Below the pieces are notes generated by a model. The model worked only from the letters and a program-made list of their open reading frames with translations. It did no database searches and had not been told where the DNA came from. Below are positions 9,097 to 17,661 of a stretch of DNA of 64,000 bases, in pieces. How positions within the stretch are numbered: position 1 is the stretch's first letter; every line of letters begins with the position of its first letter. Source of the DNA: Arthrobacter sp. AL12 (lineage in GTDB: Bacteria > Actinomycetota > Actinomycetes > Actinomycetales > Micrococcaceae); NCBI RefSeq assembly GCF_029960645.1, contig NZ_JASBQY010000004.1:221847-285846 (forward strand), written 5' to 3'. Both the position numbers and the translations under genes were made by a program.

Positions 9097-10149
9097 TCAG
9101 TAATCGCCTTCAGGTTTCAGGTCCCGGGACAGCAGGAGCGGCCCCAGTTGGTCGACGGACAGTTTACCGGCCAGCACGGCTACGACCGCCGCGGTGATGG
9201 GCATATCGACGCCCAGCTTGCCGGCCAGCTCCTGAACGGCCTGGGCGGATTTGATCCCCTCGGCCGTCTGCGTCATCTCGGCCGCGACCTCGTCCAGGGT
9301 CAGCCCTTTGCCCAGCAGCCGTCCGGCCGTGTGGTTCCGGGACAGCGGCGAGGAACAGGTCGCCACGAGGTCGCCGAGGCCGGCGAGGCCGGCCATCGTC
9401 TGCGCCTCGCCGCCCAGGGCCAGCGATAGCCGGGAAGTCTCCGCGAGTCCGCGGGTGATGACCGAGGCCTTGGTGTTGTCACCCATCTGCTTGCCTTCGC
9501 AGATGCCGACGGCCAGGGCAATGATGTTCTTGACGATGCCACCGATTTCGACGCCGACAACGTCGCCCGTGGTGTACGGGCGGAAGTACGGGGCGGTGCA
9601 GCTGCGGGCGATCCAGCCGGCCGCAATCGGATCCGAGCAGGCCACCACGGAGGCGGTGGGTTCTTCCCGGGCGATCTCCATGGCCAGGTTGGGTCCGGAG
9701 ACCACAGCGATCCGGTTGGCGGGGATTCCGAGTTCCTCGGAAATCACTTCGCTCATCCGGGCATCGGAGTGCAGTTCGAGCCCCTTCATGAGGGAAACCA
9801 CCAGGGCGCCGGGCGCCAGCAGGTGCTTCCACTGGCGCAGCTGCGGCCGCAGTGTCTGGGCCGGAACGGCCAGGACCACGAGTTCCGCGCCGTCGAGGAC
9901 CTCGACGACTTCGGTGGATGCGGTGATGCTGGGCGGAAGGGAAATTTCCTTGAGGTATTGCTCGTTCCGGTGCTTCAGGTTGATCTGGTCGACGACTTCA
10001 CCGCGACGGCCCCAGAGCCGGATATCGCGTTCGACGCCGGAGGCAGTGGCCGCATCGGCGAGCACCTTGGCAAACGTGGTCCCCCAGGATCCGGCGCCGA
10101 GTACAGCAACTCTCGTGGCCGACAATTCCCGCGTTTGATCGAATGTCAT
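9097..10149 (-). CDS. gpsA: NAD(P)H-dependent glycerol-3-phosphate dehydrogenase
   Basis: A 350-residue enzyme supplying sn-glycerol-3-phosphate for phospholipids. VAVLGAGSWGTTFAKVLA is the dinucleotide-binding loop, VSLMKGLE carries the conserved Lys, VSGPNLAMEIAREEPTASV is a family signature, and IGGIVKNIIALAVGICEGKQMGDN contains the catalytic Lys. The ATG overlaps the plsC stop by four bases (ATGA), showing coupling to the acyltransferase that uses its product. Confidence 0.96.
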   Translation of the reverse strand: MTFDQTRELSATRVAVLGAGSWGTTFAKVLADAATASGVERDIRLWGRRGEVVDQINLKHRNEQYLKEISLPPSITASTEVVEVLDGAELVVLAVPAQTLRPQLRQWKHLLAPGALVVSLMKGLELHSDARMSEVISEELGIPANRIAVVSGPNLAMEIAREEPTASVVACSDPIAAGWIARSCTAPYFRPYTTGDVVGVEIGGIVKNIIALAVGICEGKQMGDNTKASVITRGLAETSRLSLALGGEAQTMAGLAGLGDLVATCSSPLSRNHTAGRLLGKGLTLDEVAAEMTQTAEGIKSAQAVQELAGKLGVDMPITAAVVAVLAGKLSVDQLGPLLLSRDLKPEGDY

Positions 10150-10940
10150 TCGTCGCTGTCCCCAAGTTTCTCTTCTGGTTTTGCAGAACCGCCAGTTTTT
10201 CCGCCATGCTCAATGAAGCGGCCGTGGGTGGACTGCTTATGGGCCGCCGGGTCCCAGCGGACCAGCGGAGGCTGTCCCCCGCGGAGCGTGGCGAGGAGTT
10301 CCGTAATGGCCGCCATGATCACGCCGGTGGCCTCGGTCAGGGTGGCCTTGTCCAGCGGACGCCCGGCGAAGGCGCTGAGGTCCACCGGATCGCCCACCAC
10401 CAGCCACGAGGTTTTCCGCGGAAAGAGGTGGAGCCGCTTGGCATACCGCGGCAGGACCTCGTGTGCACCCCAGTGAGCGATCGGCACCACGGGGATTCCG
10501 CTTTCGAGCGCCATTCGCGCGGCACCGGTGTGGCCTTTCATCGGCCACAGCTCGGGGTCCCGGGTAAGCGTCCCCTCAGGGTAGATGATGATGGCTCCGC
10601 CCTCGTCCACCACTTCCTGGGCGATCTGCAGCGAGCGGTTGGCGCCCGCCGTCGAGCGTTCCACCGGGATCTGTTTGGTGGCGCGCAGCACGAATCCCAG
10701 CACGGGCACCTTGAAGAGCCCGGCCTTGGCCAGGAAGCGCGGCATCCGCTGCTGGTTGTAGAGCATGTGCGCCACGACCAGGGGATCTATTTCGGTGCAG
10801 TGGTTGGGTGCTGCGATGAAGCCGCCGGCAGGAAGCTTCTCCAGGCCGATCCATTCCTTCCGCATCAGAAGGTTCATGACCGGACGGACAATCGCGGCCA
10901 CAACAACAAAAGTGATGTGGCTCTTGGCCGATTCGTTCAC
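10146..10940 (-). CDS. plsC: 1-acyl-glycerol-3-phosphate acyltransferase (PlsC-like)
   Basis: A 264-residue membrane-associated acyltransferase. NHCTEIDPL is the catalytic NHX4D motif and IIIYPEGTLTRDPELWPMKGHTGAARMAL holds the substrate-binding PEGT motif; the N-terminus (SHITFVVVAAIVRPVMNLLM) is a membrane segment. The family transfers a fatty acyl group in phosphatidic acid synthesis, fitting the adjacent gpsA. The start is GTG at 10940, 10 bases beyond the murA stop. The C-terminus ends in a Glu/Lys-rich tail of no recognised function. Confidence 0.92.
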   Translation of the reverse strand: MNESAKSHITFVVVAAIVRPVMNLLMRKEWIGLEKLPAGGFIAAPNHCTEIDPLVVAHMLYNQQRMPRFLAKAGLFKVPVLGFVLRATKQIPVERSTAGANRSLQIAQEVVDEGGAIIIYPEGTLTRDPELWPMKGHTGAARMALESGIPVVPIAHWGAHEVLPRYAKRLHLFPRKTSWLVVGDPVDLSAFAGRPLDKATLTEATGVIMAAITELLATLRGGQPPLVRWDPAAHKQSTHGRFIEHGGKTGGSAKPEEKLGDSDE

Positions 10941-10950
10941 GTGGGACCCG

Positions 10951-12276
10951 CTACTCGGAGGAGGTGATGTCGAAATCGGCGCCCAGGCCCGCGAGCTTCT
11001 CCGTGAAGCGCTCGTAGCCGCGGTTGATGATGTCGATGCCGGTGACCCGGGAGGTGCCGTTGGCAGCCAGCGCTGCGATCAGGTGGCTGAATCCGCCGCG
11101 CAGGTCGGGCACGTCGATGTCGGTGCCGGTCAACTGGGAGGGACCGGAAATCACGGCCGAGTGCAGGAAGTTGCGCTGGCCGAACCGGCACGGCACACTG
11201 CCGAGGCATTCACGGTGGACCTGGATGTTGGCGCCCATCCGGATCAGCGCCTCGGTGAAGCCGAAGCGGTTCTCGTACACGGTTTCGTGGACGATCGACA
11301 CGCCTTCGGCCTGTGTCAGGGCAACGATGAGCGGCTGCTGCCAGTCCGTCATGAAGCCGGGGTGAACGTCCGTTTCGAGGACCAGCGGGTTGAGCTTGCC
11401 GCCCTTGTGATAGAAGCGGATGCCGTCGTCGCCGATGTCCATCCCGCCGCCAACCTTGCGGTAGGTATTAAGGAAGGTCATCATGTCGCGCTGAGTGGCG
11501 CCCTCGACGAAGATGTCGCCGCGGGTCACCAGCGCCGCGGATGCCCACGACGCCGACTCGTTGCGGTCCGAGAGGGCGCGGTGGTTGTAGCCGCCGAGGT
11601 CCGGGACGCCCTCGATCCGGATGGTGCGGTCCGTCTGGACACTGATGATCGCGCCCATCTTCTGCAGCACTGCGATGAGGTCGACGATCTCCGGCTCTGT
11701 GGCCGCACCGGAGAGCTCGGTAATGCCCTCGGCCCTCGTGGCGCTCAGCAGCACCTGCTCGGTGGCGCCGACGGAAGGGTACGGCAGCGAAATCTTGGCG
11801 CCCTTGAGGCCGCCGGGCGCGGAGATGTGGATACCGCCGGGACGCTTCTCCACCACGGCACCGAACTGCCGCAGCACGTTCAGGTGGTAGTCGATCGGGC
11901 GGTCACCGATCTTGCAGCCGCCCAGGTCCGGGATAAACGCCTCGCCGATCGCGTGGATCAAGGGACCGCACAGCAGGATCGGGATCCGGGAATCGCCGGC
12001 GTGCGCGTCGATCGCCGTATGGGAGGCCGTCTTCGCGTTGGTCGGATCGAGCGTCAGATCCCCGGTGATCGGGTCCTTCTCGACCGTGACGCCGTGCAGC
12101 TGGAGCAGGCTGGTGACAACCTCGACGTCCTTGATTTCGGGGACGTTGCGCAGCACGGATGGCTCGTTGCCCAGCAGGGCGGCCACCATGGCCTTCGGGA
12201 CCAGATTTTTGGCCCCCCGCACGGTGACGCGGCCAGTTAGCGGGACGCCTCCGCGGATTGTCAGAACACTACTCAT
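10951..12276 (-). CDS. murA: UDP-N-acetylglucosamine 1-carboxyvinyltransferase
   Basis: A 441-residue EPSP-synthase-fold enzyme catalysing the first committed peptidoglycan step, transfer of enolpyruvate from PEP to UDP-GlcNAc. RGAKNLVPKAMVAALL carries the Lys-Asn pair near the N-terminus; the active-site loop reads DLGGCKIGDRP with the catalytic Cys retained, so the fosfomycin-target residue is present and not the Asp variant. DVHPGFMTDWQQP and TVYENRFGFTEAL are late signatures. It heads the murA-plsC-gpsA-ddl run; the 227-base gap to leuD contains the leuCD terminator. Confidence 0.95.
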   Translation of the reverse strand: MSSVLTIRGGVPLTGRVTVRGAKNLVPKAMVAALLGNEPSVLRNVPEIKDVEVVTSLLQLHGVTVEKDPITGDLTLDPTNAKTASHTAIDAHAGDSRIPILLCGPLIHAIGEAFIPDLGGCKIGDRPIDYHLNVLRQFGAVVEKRPGGIHISAPGGLKGAKISLPYPSVGATEQVLLSATRAEGITELSGAATEPEIVDLIAVLQKMGAIISVQTDRTIRIEGVPDLGGYNHRALSDRNESASWASAALVTRGDIFVEGATQRDMMTFLNTYRKVGGGMDIGDDGIRFYHKGGKLNPLVLETDVHPGFMTDWQQPLIVALTQAEGVSIVHETVYENRFGFTEALIRMGANIQVHRECLGSVPCRFGQRNFLHSAVISGPSQLTGTDIDVPDLRGGFSHLIAALAANGTSRVTGIDIINRGYERFTEKLAGLGADFDITSSE

Positions 12277-12406
12277 ATACCGGTTTCCTTACGACTACTC
12301 GCCCCCAAATCCTTACAAAGGCACCTGCTAAGCATAGGAGCTTGCGTTACCGATCTGAAATACGGGGTTGGCCGCGTCGTTGCCGCCGCCGCCCGGACCG
12401 CCCCCG

Positions 12407-12478
12407 AAAAAAGGCAACGCGGGGTCACTTACGGCCGTTCCCGGCGGGCGGGACGGGCCGGAGATGACCCCGCGTTGC
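12407..12478 (-). terminator. Rho-independent terminator of leuCD
   Basis: A perfect 14-bp inverted repeat (12414-12427 with 12465-12478) encloses a GC-rich loop that can itself pair. On the minus strand it is followed at once by six Ts (12412-12407). It lies 26 bases past the leuD stop and upstream of murA, so it ends the leuCD transcript. Confidence 0.85.
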
Positions 12479-12503
12479 AGTTAAGTGCGGCGGAGTGGGC
12501 CGG

Positions 12504-13106
12504 TCAGGACAGCTTGGCCGGCAGGGTCTTGGGCATGAACGCCGGCCGGGTGGCTTCGAAGGCGGTGATGTCTTCCTCGTGCTTGAGGGTCAGGCCGATG
12601 TCGTCCAGGCCCTCGAGCAGGCGCCAGCGTGTGTAATCGTCAATCTCGAACGGCGCCACGATGTTGCCGCACTGGACCGTCTTGGAGACCAGGTCCACGG
12701 TGACGGCGGTGCCGGGGGCGTTCTCCAGTTCCTTCCAGATGAGTTCGATGTCATCCTGGGCCAGTTCCGCGGCGAGCAGGCCCTGCTTGCCGGAGTTGCC
12801 GCGGAAGATGTCCGCGAAGCGTGAGGACAGCACGGTTTTGAAGCCGTAGTCCTTGAGCGCCCAGACGGCGTGCTCGCGGGAGGATCCCGTGCCGAAGTCA
12901 GGGCCGGCCACCAGGACCGAGCCCGCGTTGAACGGCTCCTGGTTCAGGATGAACGCCGGGTCCTTGCGCCAGGCGGCAAAGAGCGCGTCCTCGAAGCCGG
13001 TGCGGGTGATGCGCTTGAGGTAGACGGCCGGGATGATCTGGTCGGTGTCGACGTTGCTTTGGCGCAGCGGGACGCCGATGCCGGTGTGGGTGGTGAACTT
13101 TTCCAT
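12504..13106 (-). CDS. leuD: 3-isopropylmalate dehydratase small subunit
   Basis: A 200-residue swivelling-domain subunit of isopropylmalate isomerase. [22 protein letters not shown] and [27 protein letters not shown], including the GSSREH substrate-recognition motif, identify LeuD. It partners with LeuC, encoded 70 bases upstream, to convert 2-isopropylmalate to 3-isopropylmalate in leucine synthesis. The length is normal. Confidence 0.96.
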   Translation of the reverse strand: MEKFTTHTGIGVPLRQSNVDTDQIIPAVYLKRITRTGFEDALFAAWRKDPAFILNQEPFNAGSVLVAGPDFGTGSSREHAVWALKDYGFKTVLSSRFADIFRGNSGKQGLLAAELAQDDIELIWKELENAPGTAVTVDLVSKTVQCGNIVAPFEIDDYTRWRLLEGLDDIGLTLKHEEDITAFEATRPAFMPKTLPAKLS

Positions 13107-13176
13107 GGCGGATCCTTCTAGGCTGTGGGGAGCTGAGCAGGGCGGATCTGGGCGGTGTGGAGTGGGGCAGGGCCCG

Positions 13177-14631
13177 CTAGGCGGCGTCGGAACGGACGGC
13201 CGCGGATTCGGGAGCGGGGTCCAGGTCCGACGGCGAGCTCAGCGTGCCGCGCACCGCCGTCGCCGCTGCCACCACCGGGGAGACCAGGTGGGTGCGCCCG
13301 CCCTTGCCCTGGCGGCCCTCGAAGTTGCGGTTCGAGGTGGACGCGCAGCGCTCCCCCGGTTCCAGCTGGTCCGGGTTCATGCCCAGGCACATGGAGCAGC
13401 CGGCGAAGCGCCATTCGGCCCCGAAGTCCTTGAAGACCTTGTCCAGGCCCTCGGCCTCGGCCTCGAGGCGGACGCGGGCGGAGCCGGGCACCACCAGCAT
13501 CCGGATGTCGGGGTCCTTGGTCCGGCCGCGGATGATGTCCGCGGCGGCACGGAGGTCCTCCATCCGGGAGTTGGTGCAGGAGCCCAGGAAGACCGTGTCC
13601 ACCCGGATGTCCTTCATCGGGGTGCCGGCTTCCAGGCCCATGTACTGCAGCGCGCGTTCCGCCGCGGCCTTGGCGTTCTCGTCGCCGAAGTCCTCGGGCG
13701 AGGGCACCCTGGCGGACAGGGACACACCCTGGCCCGGGTTGGTTCCCCAGGTCACGAACGGTTCCAGCGTGTCGGCGTCGAGGTCCACCTGGACGTCGAA
13801 CGTCGCGTCGTCCTCGGTGCGCAGCGTGTTCCAGTACGCGACGGCGGCATCCCACTCGGCGCCCTGCGGCGCGTGCGGGCGGCCGAACATGTAGTCGTAG
13901 GTGGTCTGGTCCGGGGCGACGAGTCCGGCGCGGGCGCCGGCTTCGATGGACATGTTGCAGATGGTCATCCGGGCTTCCATGGACAGCGCCCGGATCGCGG
14001 AGCCGCGGTACTCCAGCACGTAGCCCTGGCCGCCGCCGGTGCCGATCTTGGCGATCACGGCCAGGATGATGTCCTTGGCGGAAACACCCGGGCGCAGGGT
14101 GCCCTCGACGTTGATGGCCATGGTCTTGAAGGGCTTCAGCGACAGCGTCTGGGTGGCCATGACGTGCTCCACTTCGGAGGTGCCGATGCCCATCGCCAGG
14201 GCGCCGAACGCGCCGTGGGTGGAGGTGTGCGAGTCGCCGCAGACCACGGTCATGCCGGGCTGGGTGAGGCCCAGCTGCGGGCCGACGACGTGGACGATCC
14301 CCTGCTCGGCGTCGCCGAGCGAGTGCAGGCGGACCCCGAATTCCTGGCAGTTGTTGCGCAGGGTCTGGATCTGCGTCCGGCTGGTGAGATCGGCAATAGG
14401 CTTGTCGATGTCCAGGGTGGGAGTGTTGTGGTCCTCGGTGGCGATGGTGAGGTCCGGTCGGCGCAGCGGGCGCCCGGCCAGCCGGAGGCCCTCAAAGGCC
14501 TGCGGCGAGGTCACCTCGTGCACCAGGTGCAGGTCGATGAAAAGAAGGTCGGGCTGGGCATTGGCTCCTTCGCCGTCGCCTTTGCGCACCACGTGCGCGT
14601 CCCAGACTTTCTCGGCCAGTGTCTTTGCCAC
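13177..14631 (-). CDS. leuC: 3-isopropylmalate dehydratase large subunit
   Basis: A 484-residue aconitase-family subunit. [33 protein letters not shown] contains the first [4Fe-4S] Cys, and [18 protein letters not shown] with [12 protein letters not shown] supplies the remaining two ligands. It forms the isopropylmalate isomerase with LeuD. The leader between its ATG and the divergent IclR gene holds a palindromic operator about 95 bases upstream. The C-terminal [15 protein letters not shown] stretch is low complexity. Confidence 0.96.
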   Translation of the reverse strand: MAKTLAEKVWDAHVVRKGDGEGANAQPDLLFIDLHLVHEVTSPQAFEGLRLAGRPLRRPDLTIATEDHNTPTLDIDKPIADLTSRTQIQTLRNNCQEFGVRLHSLGDAEQGIVHVVGPQLGLTQPGMTVVCGDSHTSTHGAFGALAMGIGTSEVEHVMATQTLSLKPFKTMAINVEGTLRPGVSAKDIILAVIAKIGTGGGQGYVLEYRGSAIRALSMEARMTICNMSIEAGARAGLVAPDQTTYDYMFGRPHAPQGAEWDAAVAYWNTLRTEDDATFDVQVDLDADTLEPFVTWGTNPGQGVSLSARVPSPEDFGDENAKAAAERALQYMGLEAGTPMKDIRVDTVFLGSCTNSRMEDLRAAADIIRGRTKDPDIRMLVVPGSARVRLEAEAEGLDKVFKDFGAEWRFAGCSMCLGMNPDQLEPGERCASTSNRNFEGRQGKGGRTHLVSPVVAAATAVRGTLSSPSDLDPAPESAAVRSDAA

Positions 14632-14720
14632 GGCCTGCTCCCTTCACTGCGGTGTCCGTACTTGCCGGCTTGTTCTCTCCACTGAATCAGCACTCCCGCG
14701 TAATGCGCCAGCGAGTTGAC

Positions 14721-14749
14721 TTGCATCTCAGATAATGAGACGGCAATAT
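14721..14749 (+). promoter_or_regulatory. iclR promoter with internal GTCTCA-type operator (leuC/iclR)
   Basis: TCTCAGATAATGAGAC at 14726-14741 is a palindrome; its complement reads GTCTCATTATCTGAGA. It lies between a possible -35 TTGCAT (14721-14726) and -10 CAATAT (14744-14749), whose start point would fall on the iclR ATG at 14756, giving a leaderless, autorepressed transcript. Near-identical elements precede leuB, ilvB and ilvD. The promoter boxes are my reading; the repeated motif is directly visible. Confidence 0.65.
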
Positions 14750-14755
14750 CATTAC

Positions 14756-15475
14756 ATGGACAATTCTAGTGGCGTCGGTGTCATCGATAAAGCGGCCCAT
14801 GTGCTTGACGCACTTGAGGCCGGCCCTACCACCCTGGCGCAGCTTGTCGCGGCCACGGGACTGGCGAGGCCCACCGTGCACCGGCTGGCGCTGGCCCTGG
14901 TCCACCACCGGCTGGTCAGCCGCGACATCCAGGGCCGCTTTGTCCTGGGCAGCCGCCTCGTGGAGCTCGCCTCCGCGGCCGGCGAGGACCGCCTGATCGC
15001 CTCCGCCGGACCGGTCCTGATGCAGCTGCGCGACGCCACCGGCGAAAGCGCCCAGATCTTCCGCCGGCAGGGTGACTGGCGCGTCTGCGTGGCCTCCGCC
15101 GAGCGGCCCATCGGGCTGCGCGACACCATTCCGGTCGGCACCCAGTTGTCCATGAAGGCCGGTTCCGCCGCCCAGGTGCTGCTCGCCTGGGAGGACCACG
15201 ACCGGCTCCTGGAAGGCCTGCAGGCCGCCCGCTTCACCCCCACTGTCCTCGCCGGGGTCCGACGCCGGGGCTGGGGCCAGAGCCTCGGTGAACGCGAGCC
15301 TGGGGTCGCCTCCGTGTCGGCCCCCGTGCGCGGTCCGTCCGGCCGGGTGATCGCCGCGGTGTCGATCTCCGGGCCGATCGAACGCCTGACCCGCCAGCCC
15401 GGCCGGCTGCACGCCGAAGTGGTCTGCAACGCGGCCCGGGTGCTGACTGAGGCGCTGCGCAAGACCACCGACTGA
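14756..15475 (+). CDS. ndgR: IclR-family regulator, LtbR/NdgR-like
   Basis: A 239-residue IclR regulator. The N-terminal winged helix reads VIDKAAHVLDALEAGPTTLAQLVAATGLARPTVHRL and the C-terminal effector domain runs from about residue 75. Divergence from leuCD is the conserved context of the actinobacterial LtbR (Corynebacterium, represses leuB and leuCD) and NdgR (Streptomyces) regulators of branched-chain amino-acid genes. The ATG at 14756 (MDNSSGVGVID) is preferred to the upstream in-frame candidate at 14735, because that one falls inside the operator palindrome. The regulon assignment is inference supported by the motif recurring at four promoters in this window. Confidence 0.88.
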   Translation: MDNSSGVGVIDKAAHVLDALEAGPTTLAQLVAATGLARPTVHRLALALVHHRLVSRDIQGRFVLGSRLVELASAAGEDRLIASAGPVLMQLRDATGESAQIFRRQGDWRVCVASAERPIGLRDTIPVGTQLSMKAGSAAQVLLAWEDHDRLLEGLQAARFTPTVLAGVRRRGWGQSLGEREPGVASVSAPVRGPSGRVIAAVSISGPIERLTRQPGRLHAEVVCNAARVLTEALRKTTD

Positions 15476-15492
15476 TGTTCTAGGCTGTCCGC

Positions 15493-16029
15493 ATGAGCAG
15501 TTATGCGGTGTTCCTGCGCGGGGTCAATGTCGGCGGCATCACCATCAAGATGGCCGATCTGAAGGCAGCCCTGAAGTCCCGTCCGTTTTCGGACGCGAAG
15601 ACGCTCCTCGCCAGTGGAAATGTGGTGCTCGCCAGCGAGCTGTCCCCCGCCGGCGTGAAGGAGGAATTCGAAGCCTGCCTCCGGGACGCCTTCGGCTATG
15701 ACGCGTGGGTGGTGGTCCTGGCAGCGGACCGGGTGGGCGAACTGGTGGCGGCCTGCCCCTTCCCCGCGGACGACCCGTCCACCCACACCTACCTCACGCT
15801 CGGCTCTGATCCCGGGGTGCTTGCCGGGCTGTATGACGCCGGCCGGGCCCTGGAGGGCGCACAGGTGGCCGTGCTGGGACCGGAGGCCCTGGCCTGGCTG
15901 GCGCCCGCCGGCGGCACGCTGGACAGCCCGTTCAGCAAGCTGTCCTCGAAGCCGAAGTACAAGGCATCCACCACCACCCGCAACCTGCGCACCATGGTCA
16001 AGGTCCGCGACGCCGCGGCGCTGCTGTAG
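15493..16029 (+). CDS. DUF1697-family protein
   Basis: A 178-residue cytosolic protein that matches DUF1697 along its whole length: YAVFLRGVNVGGITIKMADLKAAL at the N-terminus, TLLASGNVVLAS, FEACLRDAFGYDAWVVVL, and the C-terminal TTTRNLRTMVKV. The family has no assigned biochemical role. It follows the IclR gene by 17 bases on the same strand and converges on the GTPase pair. Confidence 0.85.
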   Translation: MSSYAVFLRGVNVGGITIKMADLKAALKSRPFSDAKTLLASGNVVLASELSPAGVKEEFEACLRDAFGYDAWVVVLAADRVGELVAACPFPADDPSTHTYLTLGSDPGVLAGLYDAGRALEGAQVAVLGPEALAWLAPAGGTLDSPFSKLSSKPKYKASTTTRNLRTMVKVRDAAALL

Positions 16030-16047
16030 GTCACTGCCGGACAACGG

Positions 16048-17661
16048 TCAGCGCGCCGCCTGCAGTGCCCTGTTGAAGGACGCCAGCCGGCTGACCTCAA
16101 GCTCCACCGGCTCGACCACAAAATCCTCCGCCACGGCCGCAACAGACGCCTTGAGCCGCTTCCGCGCCGCGGCCCCCCGCGCCCGGGCAGCGGCTCCCGC
16201 GATGACCTTCGCCAGGATCGCCAGGACGATGCCGAGCAGTGCGCCGCCGGCGATCATCACGGTCGGCACAGGCCAGCCCTGCACCAGCGGGACCTCCGGG
16301 ACGGGGAGCAGGAAATATCCCAGCGCGGCGAGCGCCCCGAGCCAGGCGAAACCGCCCAGGGCCGTCAGCAGCGCCAGCCACTGCGCGGTGTTGAACGGCG
16401 TCCACCACCAGGCTTTGCCCGCGGCCACCAGATCCGTGGAGGCGATGGCCTGGTCCAGCGCATCGGGCAGTTGTTCGCGGCCCTCCCGGGCGGCGGACCG
16501 GATAACGGCCCGCCAGGGGCCGGGGGCGCCGTCGGACGCTGCATCGGCGAATTCCCGGACGGCGGCATCCGTGCGCGCCCGTTCCGGGGCGCCGGCCGGC
16601 GGCAGCGAGGTGCGGTTGAGTTCTGGCCGGGATCCCTCCCGCCGCAGGTTGAGCCGGCGCAACGGGTCGGGCCGGAAGCGGACCAGCCAGCGGGTGACGG
16701 GCCAGCCGGTGCGGCGGGTCGACTCCAGCTGGAACGACCGGACGACGGCTTCCGCCACGAGCGGCACGTTGGCCGCAACCGCCAGCTCCTCGGCCAGCCG
16801 GGCCTTTGACGCCGTTTTGACCCCGGCCGCCTCCCCCGCCCCGGACGCCTTGGCGAGCCGGGCGCAGGCCTGCGTGACATCGGCGCCAAGGCGCTGGGAC
16901 TGGGCCCGCCGCTGCGTGGCCACCTGGCGGATGGCGGCCCGGACCTTGTCCACGCCGGTTCCCACGACGGCCGAGGCGCCAATGACCTGCACCTTGCCCA
17001 GCCCGTCCCGCGCCAGGATGCCCTTCAAGGACTCCAGCACCGGGGGAATGTCCCGGTCCGGAAGCCGGTCGACCTGGTTGAGCACCACCAGGGTGACGGC
17101 GCCATGGGAGGCCAGCGGGGCGAGGAAATCGTTGTGCACCGCGGCGTCGGCGTACTTTTGCGGATCGAGCACCCAGACCAGGACGTCGACAAGTCCCACC
17201 ATCCGCTCCACGGTCTCGCGGTTGGCGGCCCGGGTGGAATCGAAGTCGGGGAGATCCAGGAGGATCAGGCCCGTGCCGTCGTCGGCGAACCCGGGAACCG
17301 GGCTGGCGTGGTGCCGGTTGCGCACGCCCAGCCAGTCCAGCAGCTCACCGCTGCCCTCGGCGCCCCAGATGCCGGCGAGCGGCTCGGAGGTGGTCGGCCG
17401 CCGGGCGGCCGCCGTCGCGATGTCCTCGCCGCTGACGGCGTTGAACAGGGTCGACTTGCCGCTGCCGGTGGCCCCGAAGAAGCCGACGACGGTGTGGTCC
17501 CCGGACAGGGAACGGCGGGAACTGGCCCGCTCCAGCACCTGGAGCACCCCGTCCAGGACCTCGTCCGGGAGCGCCCCGTCGGCCAGTTCGCGGGCCTCGT
17601 TCAGGGCCTCAAGCCGGCGGTCCAGCCGCGAGGCTTCGGTGGCGGCGCCATGGCGGCTCAT
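16048..17661 (-). CDS. Membrane-anchored dynamin-like GTPase (second of pair)
   Basis: A 537-residue protein. GFFGATGSGKSTLFNAVSGED near residue 62 is the G1 P-loop, LLDLPDFDSTRAANRE the G3 region (DLPD in place of DxPG), and TLVVLNQVDRLPD the G4 NxxD motif. After an Ala/Arg-rich helical middle, residues about 395-480 contain two to three membrane segments (TAQWLALLTALGGFAWLGALAALGYFLL, then VMIAGGALLGIVLAILAKVIAG). A GTPase head followed by a late membrane paddle is the bacterial dynamin-like layout. Its ATG overlaps the stop of the upstream GTPase (ATGA), so the two are probably made as partners. Confidence 0.8.
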   Translation of the reverse strand: MSRHGAATEASRLDRRLEALNEARELADGALPDEVLDGVLQVLERASSRRSLSGDHTVVGFFGATGSGKSTLFNAVSGEDIATAAARRPTTSEPLAGIWGAEGSGELLDWLGVRNRHHASPVPGFADDGTGLILLDLPDFDSTRAANRETVERMVGLVDVLVWVLDPQKYADAAVHNDFLAPLASHGAVTLVVLNQVDRLPDRDIPPVLESLKGILARDGLGKVQVIGASAVVGTGVDKVRAAIRQVATQRRAQSQRLGADVTQACARLAKASGAGEAAGVKTASKARLAEELAVAANVPLVAEAVVRSFQLESTRRTGWPVTRWLVRFRPDPLRRLNLRREGSRPELNRTSLPPAGAPERARTDAAVREFADAASDGAPGPWRAVIRSAAREGREQLPDALDQAIASTDLVAAGKAWWWTPFNTAQWLALLTALGGFAWLGALAALGYFLLPVPEVPLVQGWPVPTVMIAGGALLGIVLAILAKVIAGAAARARGAAARKRLKASVAAVAEDFVVEPVELEVSRLASFNRALQAAR